64,000 nucleotides of DNA, from assembly GCA_965267245.1 (NCBI GenBank), contig OZ253939.1:5332001-5396000 (forward strand), given 5' to 3'. Source of the DNA: JANSWY01 sp965267245 (GTDB lineage Bacteria > Bacteroidota > Bacteroidia > Cytophagales > Cyclobacteriaceae). A model generated the notes under the pieces. That model worked only from the letters and a program-made list of their open reading frames with translations, was not told the origin of the DNA and did not search any database. Positions 55,945 through 64,000 of this stretch are shown here, in pieces (position 1 is the first letter of the stretch; every line of letters starts with the position of its first letter). Position numbers and translations under genes: made by a program.

Positions 55945-58900
55945 CTGTTTCGCCGTTTAATTGATATAAACTCATTTCTTTGTTCTTCACTGAACCAACC
56001 CGCTTCCCTGATCAATCTGTCCCATGCACCAAGTTGACCAAAATCAGCCTGGAATAGTTTATGAGCTTCCTCTAATTCTTTTCGTTTTATTTCAGCTAAG
56101 TTTTCAACGTAAAGCACATCAGGTAACCAATCTATGTCTCCAGGTTTTGGTCTCGCTTCCAAAATTCCCATTTCACCGAAGTGATTGATCATATACATCA
56201 TTTGCACAGGAGCTGGTTGGTGAGCTGGTAGCTGTCGTAACCAGGAAGGTCTGTTGTGGAATGCAGCGATTCGTTCCTCCATTGATAAGCTAGTATCACA
56301 TAGCGTGTTGTAGTCAATTTCTGTAAGTACCTGGTTCGGTACTCTAGCTGGCCAGAATGTTGGTAAATACGGATCGTATTCCATATCGTATCCTGACCGA
56401 CAATATGCCGTATCTCCTTGCCATGGGATTGCCATCCATCTGGTAAGCTCACCTGGACCTTGCTCGAATAGAGGTCCACTCATCTTAGCTACATCGGATG
56501 TTGATAGTGTGCTCCCATAATTTTGTTCTGCACTCCCTGCTTCTCTTTCGCGTATTCTATAGGGAGCCCGATACATTGACGTATGACGCATGGGCCAGGT
56601 AAGTTCGCAACCAGGATGAAACGCATCTGCTAAACAAAAATGCATGGCAGCTTCGTCTAGCTGAGATGGTTGCTGCTGGAGCGGAAATTCATCTATAGTC
56701 TGTTTCTTTTTTTGTTTTCCAGGATCGTAATCATTTATGAAAGTACCATCTACCCATTTAGAAAGTATATAATCATACAGGAATGGTAAAGACAAGTATT
56801 TTTTAGGTGAAGGAGGAGCAGAGGGGTCAGGATCGGTATATCCAAATGCATCTCCATAAACCCAGGGCCAGGCACCTTCCTCCACAGATCTGGTATTGGT
56901 GGCTCTAAAGCTATTGTAGATGGTTCGTCGAAGTTCCTGAAATGGGTCTGGATATTGTGAGCTAGTAGGAGCCTGGGATATCTTCCTTATGATTTCAGAG
57001 TTTTGAAAGTCCATAGGTGACCCAGCACCAAACATTGATGAAAATCCTTTGTTAACCCACTGCATTTCGGTTAATCTCTCCAAAATTGGTAAAACATGTT
57101 TTGAAAAAGATACGGAGGTCGGTAAGTCCTCCATTCCAGCTTTAATGAATACGTCTCTCATGAGGTCGTTTAAAGTTCGCCAACCCACAAGATTAGGTGC
57201 AAAATTGGGAGGGGCTGATACTACCCAGGCGCCATCAGCATTGAAATCTTTTTCTCCTACTGTCACTTTCGCATGCACAGGCCCATCGGCAATATCATCA
57301 TACCAACCAGCGGCGTTATTGAAACTACTGGGTTTACCCGGATCAAAAACAGGTTTCCCGGAAGGACTAGCCGAAATTCCATGCCCAGGCAATACTAACA
57401 ATCTACCAACCATATCTGTTTTTAGCTCACCAAGCGTAACTTCCGTCCCCTGGAACTCTCCTATCATCTGAAAGCTAGAGTCAGTCATTCCTATCCCCGA
57501 AATCTTTTTTTGACCTGGGTCTATGCACAACGCTTTTCTGCCACTGCCAGTGACATCCGGGTTCCTCAGAGGTACTTTTAAATTGACGGTGGCTGGAATA
57601 TCTAAGGCAGCATCAAATTCATACCAGGCCGCCTTCTTATTTGCGATATGGACGGACCATTCAATGGAGGAATTTTTGGATTGTTGGATTTCAGCGACTA
57701 CATCTCCATTTTTATCATAGCCATATACTCTAAAACGAGCAGCTTGCCTCTTGACGGCCCCACTTGGATCTCTTGTTTCCCCAAATGAAGTAAGATTCGG
57801 GTTTTTTGTTTCTGGTCCAATATAGTAGCCAGACTGGCTATTGCCAACCCTTGAGACTCCAATTCCCGGGTGAATTTTCACATGGGTAATTCTGTCTATT
57901 TCTGTTTTACTAAGAGCCTTTGGTGCTTCTTGAGGTTCATGGCCTGGAAAAGGACATTCAGGATTTTTAACTTTTGGTTCTCCTGGAGCGGTAGGTTCTT
58001 TCGTGGGTTGATTATTGGTTTCCCTCCTATAATCAGCACTAGTTTGATAAACACTCATTCGAGCTTCAGCAATGCTCCCTACCGGGCCGTTTTCCTTTGG
58101 TACCCTTCCTATGTTAAAGGATAACCAGTCACCATAAATTTCTTGTTCCTTTTTTTGTATATCCTGTTTTGGTAGTTTTATAGTGGCAACTTTTACTGGA
58201 ATAGCTTTTTTCTCATCCCAGATTACAGTGCCCTTATCAAGCGGAAATGTCTTTTCTAAATCAGTCTCACTATATTCTTTTTTGTCTGGTCGTTTTTGAA
58301 TATATATCTCTAAACTGGCATCACCAAGTGCTAATCGACCAATGAGGTCCTTTGCTAGAAAGTTTGGATCTTCAATATTGGGTTCCCCAGGAAATGTAGA
58401 CTCTCCAGGCCTCAAAATATATTTGCAATAATTGTCTTTGCCTAAACGAAAAGGAACAACGCTCCATAAAGAGGTTTCGAAGACTGACCTAATAGGTTTT
58501 GCCATATCTTCTAGCAGTTGACTTGTTATGGGTGAGTTTTCTTGAATCCATTCATCTCCCCAACCCTCTAAGCTTGCCTTTGTAAAGCCGCACATATCCT
58601 TTGCAGTATCTACAAAAAAATTGGGTACATTCTGCAAAATCAAGTCTGCAGAATTATGTCCATCATCTGAAATAATTTTTTTACCTGGGATATCAAAAAT
58701 CTTTATTCCGATACCAATAGTACTCATCCAATCAGGGCGACCGTCTGAAAGGTCAGATGAGTATCTTATATAAGTAGGATGTGAACCTGAATGGGAGAAA
58801 ATACCCTGTTTATATGAGTCGGGAATATTCTTCTCGATCTCAATTGTCCCTTTTATAATACCATGTGTACAGAGAAATACAGGTCTTCTAGCTGGGCATT

Positions 58901-59021
58901 GCCCTTTCTTAACCCTTTCTTTTTGAACCATGTCAACAAACATGTGGCGCAAACATTCTATTGGGTCATTACAATTACAAGTTGTATTGCTTTTACTTAT
59001 TGATTCAGAAATGCTCTTCAT
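55941..59021 (-). CDS. Catalase-like domain fused to LodA/GoxA-type CTQ oxidase
   Basis: A 1026-residue protein without a signal peptide. Residues 45-335 are catalase-like (FSHSGSHPTYIRYSSD, IKIFDIPGK, LILQNVPNFFVDT, FRLGKDNYCKYILRP). Residues 375-1026 are LodA/GoxA-like (HPGIGVSRVGNS, PNFAPNLVGWRTLNDLMRDV). The probable cofactor pair is Cys796 in HFCLADAFHPGCELTW and Trp867 in MAIPWQGDT. LodA-type enzymes oxidise amino acids and release H2O2 and ammonia. In the catalase part the distal-type His53 is present but the position of the heme-ligating Tyr is Leu185 (TSLWSVVPFRLG), so heme binding is doubtful. A LodB-like gene follows with a 4-bp overlap. Confidence 0.85.
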   Translation of the reverse strand: MKSISESISKSNTTCNCNDPIECLRHMFVDMVQKERVKKGQCPARRPVFLCTHGIIKGTIEIEKNIPDSYKQGIFSHSGSHPTYIRYSSDLSDGRPDWMSTIGIGIKIFDIPGKKIISDDGHNSADLILQNVPNFFVDTAKDMCGFTKASLEGWGDEWIQENSPITSQLLEDMAKPIRSVFETSLWSVVPFRLGKDNYCKYILRPGESTFPGEPNIEDPNFLAKDLIGRLALGDASLEIYIQKRPDKKEYSETDLEKTFPLDKGTVIWDEKKAIPVKVATIKLPKQDIQKKEQEIYGDWLSFNIGRVPKENGPVGSIAEARMSVYQTSADYRRETNNQPTKEPTAPGEPKVKNPECPFPGHEPQEAPKALSKTEIDRITHVKIHPGIGVSRVGNSQSGYYIGPETKNPNLTSFGETRDPSGAVKRQAARFRVYGYDKNGDVVAEIQQSKNSSIEWSVHIANKKAAWYEFDAALDIPATVNLKVPLRNPDVTGSGRKALCIDPGQKKISGIGMTDSSFQMIGEFQGTEVTLGELKTDMVGRLLVLPGHGISASPSGKPVFDPGKPSSFNNAAGWYDDIADGPVHAKVTVGEKDFNADGAWVVSAPPNFAPNLVGWRTLNDLMRDVFIKAGMEDLPTSVSFSKHVLPILERLTEMQWVNKGFSSMFGAGSPMDFQNSEIIRKISQAPTSSQYPDPFQELRRTIYNSFRATNTRSVEEGAWPWVYGDAFGYTDPDPSAPPSPKKYLSLPFLYDYILSKWVDGTFINDYDPGKQKKKQTIDEFPLQQQPSQLDEAAMHFCLADAFHPGCELTWPMRHTSMYRAPYRIREREAGSAEQNYGSTLSTSDVAKMSGPLFEQGPGELTRWMAIPWQGDTAYCRSGYDMEYDPYLPTFWPARVPNQVLTEIDYNTLCDTSLSMEERIAAFHNRPSWLRQLPAHQPAPVQMMYMINHFGEMGILEARPKPGDIDWLPDVLYVENLAEIKRKELEEAHKLFQADFGQLGAWDRLIREAGWFSEEQRNEFISIKRRNR

Positions 59022-59095
59022 ATTATTATTGATATCAGGTTATGTGATTGCTACAGGGTTATTCTCTCGGCATTTTAAACTGTTGTTTGTTCAAT

Positions 59096-59108
59096 GTGGT
59101 AATACCAC
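59096..59108. promoter_or_regulatory. 13-bp palindrome, candidate operator
   Basis: GTGGTA-A-TACCAC is a perfect 6-bp dyad around one central base, 75 bp upstream of the LodA-like start codon. Its size and place suit a repressor or activator site. No regulator gene is adjacent. Confidence 0.5.
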
Positions 59109-59119
59109 GAAGCATTTGC

Positions 59120-59143
59120 AATACCTAAAATCAGGTATTTTTT
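59120..59143 (+). terminator. Terminator-like hairpin in divergent region
   Basis: AATACCT and AGGTATT form a 7-bp perfect stem with a 6-nt loop followed by a short T run in the plus direction. No plus-strand gene ends here, so it may block read-through from within the LodA-like gene or act in a leader. Confidence 0.45.
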
Positions 59144-59321
59144 AACTCTAGGGGGGGATTTGGTTATTCTAATGATTAGGCGATTCATACACAGTAATCA
59201 GTTATTTGACCCACCGAAAATGTGAGTTCGCCAACCATCAACGGCATGCTAATTAAATCTTTCTTAAATTCATTTCAGTTAAACATTAATTACGCACACA
59301 TGATACATACTACAATTCCAG

Positions 59322-59345
59322 ACTACCCCACTTTATCGGGGTAGT
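59322..59345. terminator. GC-rich stem-loop in divergent region
   Basis: ACTACCCC and GGGGTAGT form a perfect 8-bp stem with the 8-nt loop ACTTTATC, followed by ACTTTT. It lies 164 bp before the lipase start. It could be a terminator, a leader attenuator for the lipase/PLD pair or a remnant of a former gene end. Confidence 0.5.
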
Positions 59346-59508
59346 ACTTTTCGACATTTATTCTTGAATTAAAAAATTTAACTGAGTCTGATTGCTTGGG
59401 TAGAATTACTATGCCCTTTCCAAAGAACGGTTGAATAATGGAAAACTCGTGGAGACTCCCTTTTCGTGCTCTCACGCGATTATTATATAAATGAAATTAT
59501 AACCAACA

Positions 59509-61194
59509 ATGCCAACCCCTTCAAACACCGAAAATTCGATTCAAGTAGCTCTAAAAGCTTCTAGCGGAAAATTTGTCAGCCTTAAATCAGGAACAAACAC
59601 TTTGCAAGCCATTGAATCTTCTCTGGATTCAGCTGAGAAATTTCAATTTACTCAGGATGAAAATTCAGTGATTACCTTAAAATCTTCTGGGAACAAATAC
59701 GTAACAGTTTCTGGCACAGGTACTCCTGTTCTTTTAGCCTCAGCGGACACAATCACCGAGAATGAGAAATTTCAAATGGATACCTCTACGGGAGATCCAC
59801 TTTCTTTTAAGGCGTCAAATAACAATTATGTTGAACTTTCTGAGTCGGATAATTTTCTTCAGGCGACTGCTGCTAATGTTGATGATTCAGCGTCATTTGA
59901 TATTATTCCAATATCAGAAGATACTGGAACGTCCTCCCAAATAACTTCTGTCCCACTTAACTCTAACCCATCCAGTGTTTTCACAGTTTGTTTTTGTGGA
60001 ACTGCCTGTACAAGAGATGAGGGTGAGGTAACACGCCCTGGAAGTGATAAAAGCATTTACTGCAATGAGACAGGATACATCCCAGTAAGAATTAATAAGG
60101 AAATTTCAGGAAGCCTAACAAGCACAACTCCAAGTATCACAGTTCGAGGGGTTGGGGTTAATGATTGGGCGAATTCTGGTCAAACCAGTGAACCATTAAA
60201 GTTTGATGGCCCACTTAATGCAGAAAAGTCTCTCCTCAAATATGTCAAGAAGTATTCAGGAGGAAACCAAGCATCGAAAATTACAGAAGCTGATGGTTGG
60301 TCAGCACCAGCTTTGGCATTACATGGTGCAAATCTCGCAGCAGAAAGTGGCTTGGAGCAATTCAACTTCATAGGGCATAGCAGAGGTGCAGTAGAATGCA
60401 TAATGGCAGCTTGGTTCATTTATGCTTATGGATCAGCTGATCTCAAGAAAATTCCAATAAATATTTTTGCCATTGATCCTGTACCAGGAACTGGTAAATG
60501 GTATGGACTTATTACACAGCTCCCCCCAAATGTCCTCAATTACGTGGGTGTATACGCATGGGATGTGTGCGGTAGACCAGAAGATATAGGTTTTCAGGCC
60601 CTTATTCCAAGACCTAATGGTTTAATGACTGGTACAAACAACCCAGTGAAAATTAAGTCCTCTAGCTGGCCTTGGAGTACATGGAATTGGATGTATATCG
60701 CTGATGATGCTCAACTGGCCAACCCGCTAACACCAGGAACTGATGCTCAACCAACTGGATATCACCTTTACGCTTGTAGAGGGAGACATGGAACCGTTGC
60801 TGGTAACTATACTGCAGATGGTAAATATAACCCTGATAATGTGAGCCCTAACGTAGCACCGGTACCCGAACTAATCTATAAAATGGCTCGAGGATATTTA
60901 ACAAAATGGGGAACAGTTTTTCAAACAGCAAGCCAGGCTGATCAGCGGGTATTAGATCTGAGGAGGAAAATTAATACGAACCACCGTGAATTTGACGCAA
61001 TGGGTGGAGGAGAAACCAGAACAAGCGATTTGCCCAATAGGCCCTATGTTCGAAGAGTCTCATCCATTGATGGAAGAAATCCATTTGATAGCTACTACAT
61101 GGATAATGTTGTAGGTGACCCTCCTTATAAAATGGCCTATCCTGTAACTGCAGAAAGGAAAGATGCAGGTTGGGTCAAGTGGAAATTTCTTTAA
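59509..61194 (+). CDS. Beta-trefoil plus GHSRGA lipase (putative effector)
   Basis: A 561-residue protein without a signal peptide. Residues 1-135 hold three fascin-like beta-trefoil repeats (SSGKFVSLKSG, SSGNKYVTVSG, ASNNNYVELSES). The rest is an alpha/beta-hydrolase domain with nucleophile Ser291 in FIGHSRGAVE and Asp323 in IFAIDPVPGTGKW, the pattern of DUF2235/Tle1-like phospholipases used as toxins. A likely catalytic His lies in RGRHGTVAG. It is followed 48 bp later by a phospholipase D gene. A role as secreted or injected lipase is inference; no secretion-system gene is in view. Confidence 0.72.
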   Translation: MPTPSNTENSIQVALKASSGKFVSLKSGTNTLQAIESSLDSAEKFQFTQDENSVITLKSSGNKYVTVSGTGTPVLLASADTITENEKFQMDTSTGDPLSFKASNNNYVELSESDNFLQATAANVDDSASFDIIPISEDTGTSSQITSVPLNSNPSSVFTVCFCGTACTRDEGEVTRPGSDKSIYCNETGYIPVRINKEISGSLTSTTPSITVRGVGVNDWANSGQTSEPLKFDGPLNAEKSLLKYVKKYSGGNQASKITEADGWSAPALALHGANLAAESGLEQFNFIGHSRGAVECIMAAWFIYAYGSADLKKIPINIFAIDPVPGTGKWYGLITQLPPNVLNYVGVYAWDVCGRPEDIGFQALIPRPNGLMTGTNNPVKIKSSSWPWSTWNWMYIADDAQLANPLTPGTDAQPTGYHLYACRGRHGTVAGNYTADGKYNPDNVSPNVAPVPELIYKMARGYLTKWGTVFQTASQADQRVLDLRRKINTNHREFDAMGGGETRTSDLPNRPYVRRVSSIDGRNPFDSYYMDNVVGDPPYKMAYPVTAERKDAGWVKWKFL

Positions 61195-61242
61195 TCCTCA
61201 TCAAAAACAAATTCTTAGCATTTCTCACCTCAACTAATTCTT

Positions 61243-64000
61243 ATGAGTACCTATATAGATAATGTAAAAACAGAAGTAAAAGATTATTTCAATCATCTAA
61301 GTGGTTCAGCATATGTTAGAATGCTGGATACTCCGGGTGTTTGGGGTCAACCTTTTGGTAACGAAATAATGCCTACAGCTCTTGACCGTCAAGTGCAATT
61401 TGAAAGAGCCATTGTTGAGATAATTCAAAAAACAAAGTACAGATGTGATTTATCATCACTAAACAGTCCGGATCCGGATTGGGTAAGAGCAATTTTAGGG
61501 GCCATGGATACCTGCCTTACAAAAACTATGGGTAGAACCCAACCCACTCAGTTCCGGTTCCTTTTTGGGCAGACACCGCTTTATGCGCTAAGTGATCCAC
61601 CAAATTTCATTGACTTCAAAGCGGCTTTGGTCAGACTATTCCGAGAACGTTCCTCTCACTGGGAAATCCTTCCTGAGATATGGATGGGTAGATTTTACCG
61701 GCTGGACACCAATATTTTAACTAAACTCCAAGCTTCATTTTTTGGTCCGCCTGCCATTGGAAGTACTGACACAACAATGACCTGGAACCATACTAAAATT
61801 ATAAGTATGGATGGAACAGAGGCACTTGTAGGAGGCCATAACCTTAATATGGACCTATTCCGAAGTTACCCCCCTGTACATGATGCTTCAGTTGTGGTAC
61901 ATGGTGAGGCATCTTATGGCGTTCAACTTTTTCTTAATCAAATGTGGAGTTGTGGAAAAGATTTGTTAGTCAAAGAATCGCTGAATACAACCTCTCTGTC
62001 ATGGACTAATGAAAGTGATAATGCTTCCGTTCCAAGTGATCCATTGACTGGGTCAGGAGTTGTGACCTATATGAAGGCGCAGCAAGATGCCATTATTAAA
62101 CTGCACCAATCGGGAAAACAAACAGGAACAGATAATGATAACCCAGCATCTAGTCCTGCGCTGGCCAGTGGAATGAAAGCACAAGACCTTCAAACTCTTA
62201 GTGATCTTGATCTGGAAGTTTTTCAAGAACGAATAACCTACAATACATATGAGAATTTTGATGACTACAAGTTGGCTTCACGCCTTCTAACAGTAGGAAA
62301 ATACTGGGATGGCCCTTCAAAATCCACAAATTTTCAAATGGCTTCAGAGTTGATGAAGAAGTATTTGATTAGCAATGCCAAGCGTTCAATCAAGATGTCG
62401 CAAATGGACATAATTAGTGCTTGGAAAAAGAACTGGTCTGATCACCATGTAGCCATTTGGTTGCTTGAAGCACTTCTCGCAAATGAAGATCTTCAAGTTC
62501 AAATTGTGGTTTCACCTCTTAATGCAGGTGCAGGAGCTGAAGGTGATCAATATTCATTCGGTTCAGGAGCATCAAGAACATTTGAACTCCTTGAATATTA
62601 CATGAACCATAAGGTGGATACTGATGAGGAAATACCTGACCCGGATGGTAAACGGGCCTATGCTTTATCCAGAGTGCAGGTGGCACCTTTTTATTTTACT
62701 AATAAAGTACCAGCAGCCAGTAGGAAGGAAGGATCCACATATTTCTGGCCAAATCTAACAGAAGAAGGTTATACCAGAACATTGAAACAGAGGCCTTTAA
62801 GTGAAAAGCCACCTAGTAAAGGCATCATTGGTAGTGCAGCTATGTCGGCAATTTCAGCTAAATGGGGGAAACCAGTTCCCTCAGCGCCTGGAAATCACTC
62901 TAAAATTATGATAATCGATGATGAAGTCTATGTAGTGGGCTCAGATAATCTTTACCCTGGATACTTATCAGAAGTAAATTATCTGGTTGAGGGAATCGAA
63001 GCGGTTGATGAACTAATTGCTTCCTATTGGACTCCACTTTGGAGATATTCAGGGCCAAGTGCCCTCTCAGGGATTGACATAGATTCATATAAAACTGAGG
63101 CTGTGGCGTTTTTGATGGCTATTCAAAGAGACAAACGACTGAATGCGATCTGGCAAAAAACAGTCGCAGAGCGTAAGTCAGGCCAACCTGATAGCTCAGC
63201 ATCACAGGATGTTAAAGAAGCTTATCAGGCAGAAACCAATGAATTTCTTACCTACATCATTAGGGATGGAGGATTCCAAACCAATGCGCTGTATGTAGCA
63301 GCAGCACTAAAATTAGATTTCTTCAAAAATAATGAAGGTGCTCCAAATGATGCATCTGACAAATTCATCAAAGACTTGTCAACAGATCAAAGTTTATTGG
63401 GTGATTTTGTCAAAATAATTACTGCTGATTATGACACCACCAGCCAGGCTAATGGTGCTTTGACAACATGGCTTAAATCAAAAGGATATGATTGTACTGC
63501 ATCGCAGGTGTTTGCTTCATATAACAAGCTACGTGATCAACGATTACAATTCTGGACAGGTTTTTACAATACCGGAGGATACATTTTAGAGGATGGAGGT
63601 CATTATTTTGATCAATTTAAAAACAATACTTCAAATGCTTTAGTAGCAGCTGAATCCAATCCTACAAATGATTCCTCAACTCATCAAAAAGCACCATCAT
63701 TAACGGTTTATACAAATACCGAAACTGGTGATGGAAAACCTGTGCCTGCGGCAGCATTGGGTCAAATTCTGATCATCAAACCAAAATTTCAAAATGGTGT
63801 GCTTTCATGGGATACAAAAAGTAGTGGTTTTGAAAAGAATAATACCTCCGGATCCTTGACTTTCAGCGAAATAACCAGACCCAGACATGGAGATAATTTT
63901 GTGGGCAGAGAATGTTATGGAACCATCACATTTCCAGATTCCGGGACAGCACCTCAAAAAGGAACAGTATCATATTACAATAGATGGACACAAAAGCAAG
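61243..64000 (+). CDS. Phospholipase D-like protein with two HKD motifs, 3' partial
   Basis: The frame starts at ATG 61243 and stays open to the window end (about 919 codons seen). Two HxKxxxxD motifs define the PLD superfamily: NHTKIISMDG with His183, then VGGHNLN, and NHSKIMIIDD with His552, then VGSDNLYP. The 369-residue spacing fits one two-lobed active site with an insertion. A further region of about 300 residues follows the second motif and ends in beta-strand-like sequence. No signal peptide is seen. PLD proteins of this design include toxins such as Yersinia Ymt and type VI Tle5 effectors. Confidence 0.82.
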   Translation, partial: MSTYIDNVKTEVKDYFNHLSGSAYVRMLDTPGVWGQPFGNEIMPTALDRQVQFERAIVEIIQKTKYRCDLSSLNSPDPDWVRAILGAMDTCLTKTMGRTQPTQFRFLFGQTPLYALSDPPNFIDFKAALVRLFRERSSHWEILPEIWMGRFYRLDTNILTKLQASFFGPPAIGSTDTTMTWNHTKIISMDGTEALVGGHNLNMDLFRSYPPVHDASVVVHGEASYGVQLFLNQMWSCGKDLLVKESLNTTSLSWTNESDNASVPSDPLTGSGVVTYMKAQQDAIIKLHQSGKQTGTDNDNPASSPALASGMKAQDLQTLSDLDLEVFQERITYNTYENFDDYKLASRLLTVGKYWDGPSKSTNFQMASELMKKYLISNAKRSIKMSQMDIISAWKKNWSDHHVAIWLLEALLANEDLQVQIVVSPLNAGAGAEGDQYSFGSGASRTFELLEYYMNHKVDTDEEIPDPDGKRAYALSRVQVAPFYFTNKVPAASRKEGSTYFWPNLTEEGYTRTLKQRPLSEKPPSKGIIGSAAMSAISAKWGKPVPSAPGNHSKIMIIDDEVYVVGSDNLYPGYLSEVNYLVEGIEAVDELIASYWTPLWRYSGPSALSGIDIDSYKTEAVAFLMAIQRDKRLNAIWQKTVAERKSGQPDSSASQDVKEAYQAETNEFLTYIIRDGGFQTNALYVAAALKLDFFKNNEGAPNDASDKFIKDLSTDQSLLGDFVKIITADYDTTSQANGALTTWLKSKGYDCTASQVFASYNKLRDQRLQFWTGFYNTGGYILEDGGHYFDQFKNNTSNALVAAESNPTNDSSTHQKAPSLTVYTNTETGDGKPVPAAALGQILIIKPKFQNGVLSWDTKSSGFEKNNTSGSLTFSEITRPRHGDNFVGRECYGTITFPDSGTAPQKGTVSYYNRWTQKQ

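Larger units (their letters stand above)
59022..59508. promoter_or_regulatory. Divergent intergenic region of 487 bp
   Basis: This region separates the LodA-like gene (minus) from the lipase gene (plus) and holds no convincing coding frame. It has three dyad elements, listed separately at 59096-59108, 59120-59143 and 59322-59345. I could not place a clear -33/-7 Bacteroidota promoter for either side. Confidence 0.6.

Noticed and set aside
58930..59145. Plus-strand frame overlapping the LodA-like start and the divergent region
   Set aside because: It is the reverse shadow of the LodA-like N-terminus plus intergenic sequence and ends over the hairpin at 59120-59143; no family is evident.
1..64000. 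Search for CRISPR arrays, tRNA/rRNA genes, insertion sequences and integrases
   Set aside because: No regular spaced repeats, no transposase or integrase motifs and no RNA gene signatures were recognised by eye.

Overview
The window reads as a chromosome segment from a marine-type Bacteroidota bacterium, most likely in or near the Cytophagia. The class call is an inference. Supporting signs are several TonB-dependent receptors, a SusC/SusD pair, many short-signal lipoproteins, DUF6029 and DUF4625 families, weak or absent Shine-Dalgarno sequences and AT-rich DNA. I saw no rRNA, tRNA, CRISPR array, transposase or integrase. The first and last genes are cut by the window edges.

Layout. 1-4.9 kb: a TonB receptor (5' partial) with a His-rich DUF4625 lipoprotein, an OmpA-like lipoprotein, and endonuclease III. 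4.9-7.5 kb (minus): DUF6029 barrel protein and two thioredoxin-fold exported proteins. 7.7-16.5 kb (minus): a periplasmic nitrate reductase locus, in transcription order an NnrS-like protein, then (after a Crp/Fnr-like palindrome) porin, NapD, NapA, a tetraheme NapB-like cytochrome, a tetraheme lipoprotein, an Fe-S subunit and an NrfD-type quinol-oxidising membrane subunit. 16.5-25.5 kb: a HEGQH zincin-like protein, AraC regulator, PAS histidine kinase, DUF1203 and TPR proteins, a RimB-like / RimK / aspartoacylase-like operon, and a beta-propeller protein. 25.7-29.4 kb: an ArsO-like flavoprotein, a tiny CC-rich protein, an MFS transporter, a SigZ-like sigma factor and a small protein, in which three products share cysteine-rich segments. 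29.6-35.5 kb: histidine kinase, GH13 lipoprotein, GAF protein.

35.5-47.0 kb: a membrane-anchored HTH protein divergent from SusC, SusD, SGNH hydrolase, DASS dicarboxylate-type transporter, a Calx-beta/lamin-tail-like lipoprotein and an alpha/beta-hydrolase lipoprotein. It has two esterase-type hydrolases and an organic acid transporter but no glycosidase, so it may target an ester-linked organic acid rather than a glycan. 47.1-52.3 kb: an NtrC-type regulator and its kinase, divergent from a MacB/FtsX-type permease, with an inverted-repeat cluster between them. 52.3-54.4 kb: a TonB receptor whose signal peptide extends upstream of any ordinary start codon.

54.8-64 kb is the most unusual part. 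A LodA/GoxA-like (cysteine tryptophylquinone) oxidase is fused to an N-terminal catalase-like domain that appears to have lost its heme-ligating tyrosine, and it overlaps a LodB-like flavoprotein. Divergently, across a 487-bp region with three dyad elements, lie a beta-trefoil plus GHSRGA lipase and a two-HKD phospholipase D. None of the oxidase, lipase or PLD proteins has a visible Sec signal. They may form an oxidase/phospholipase effector or defence module.
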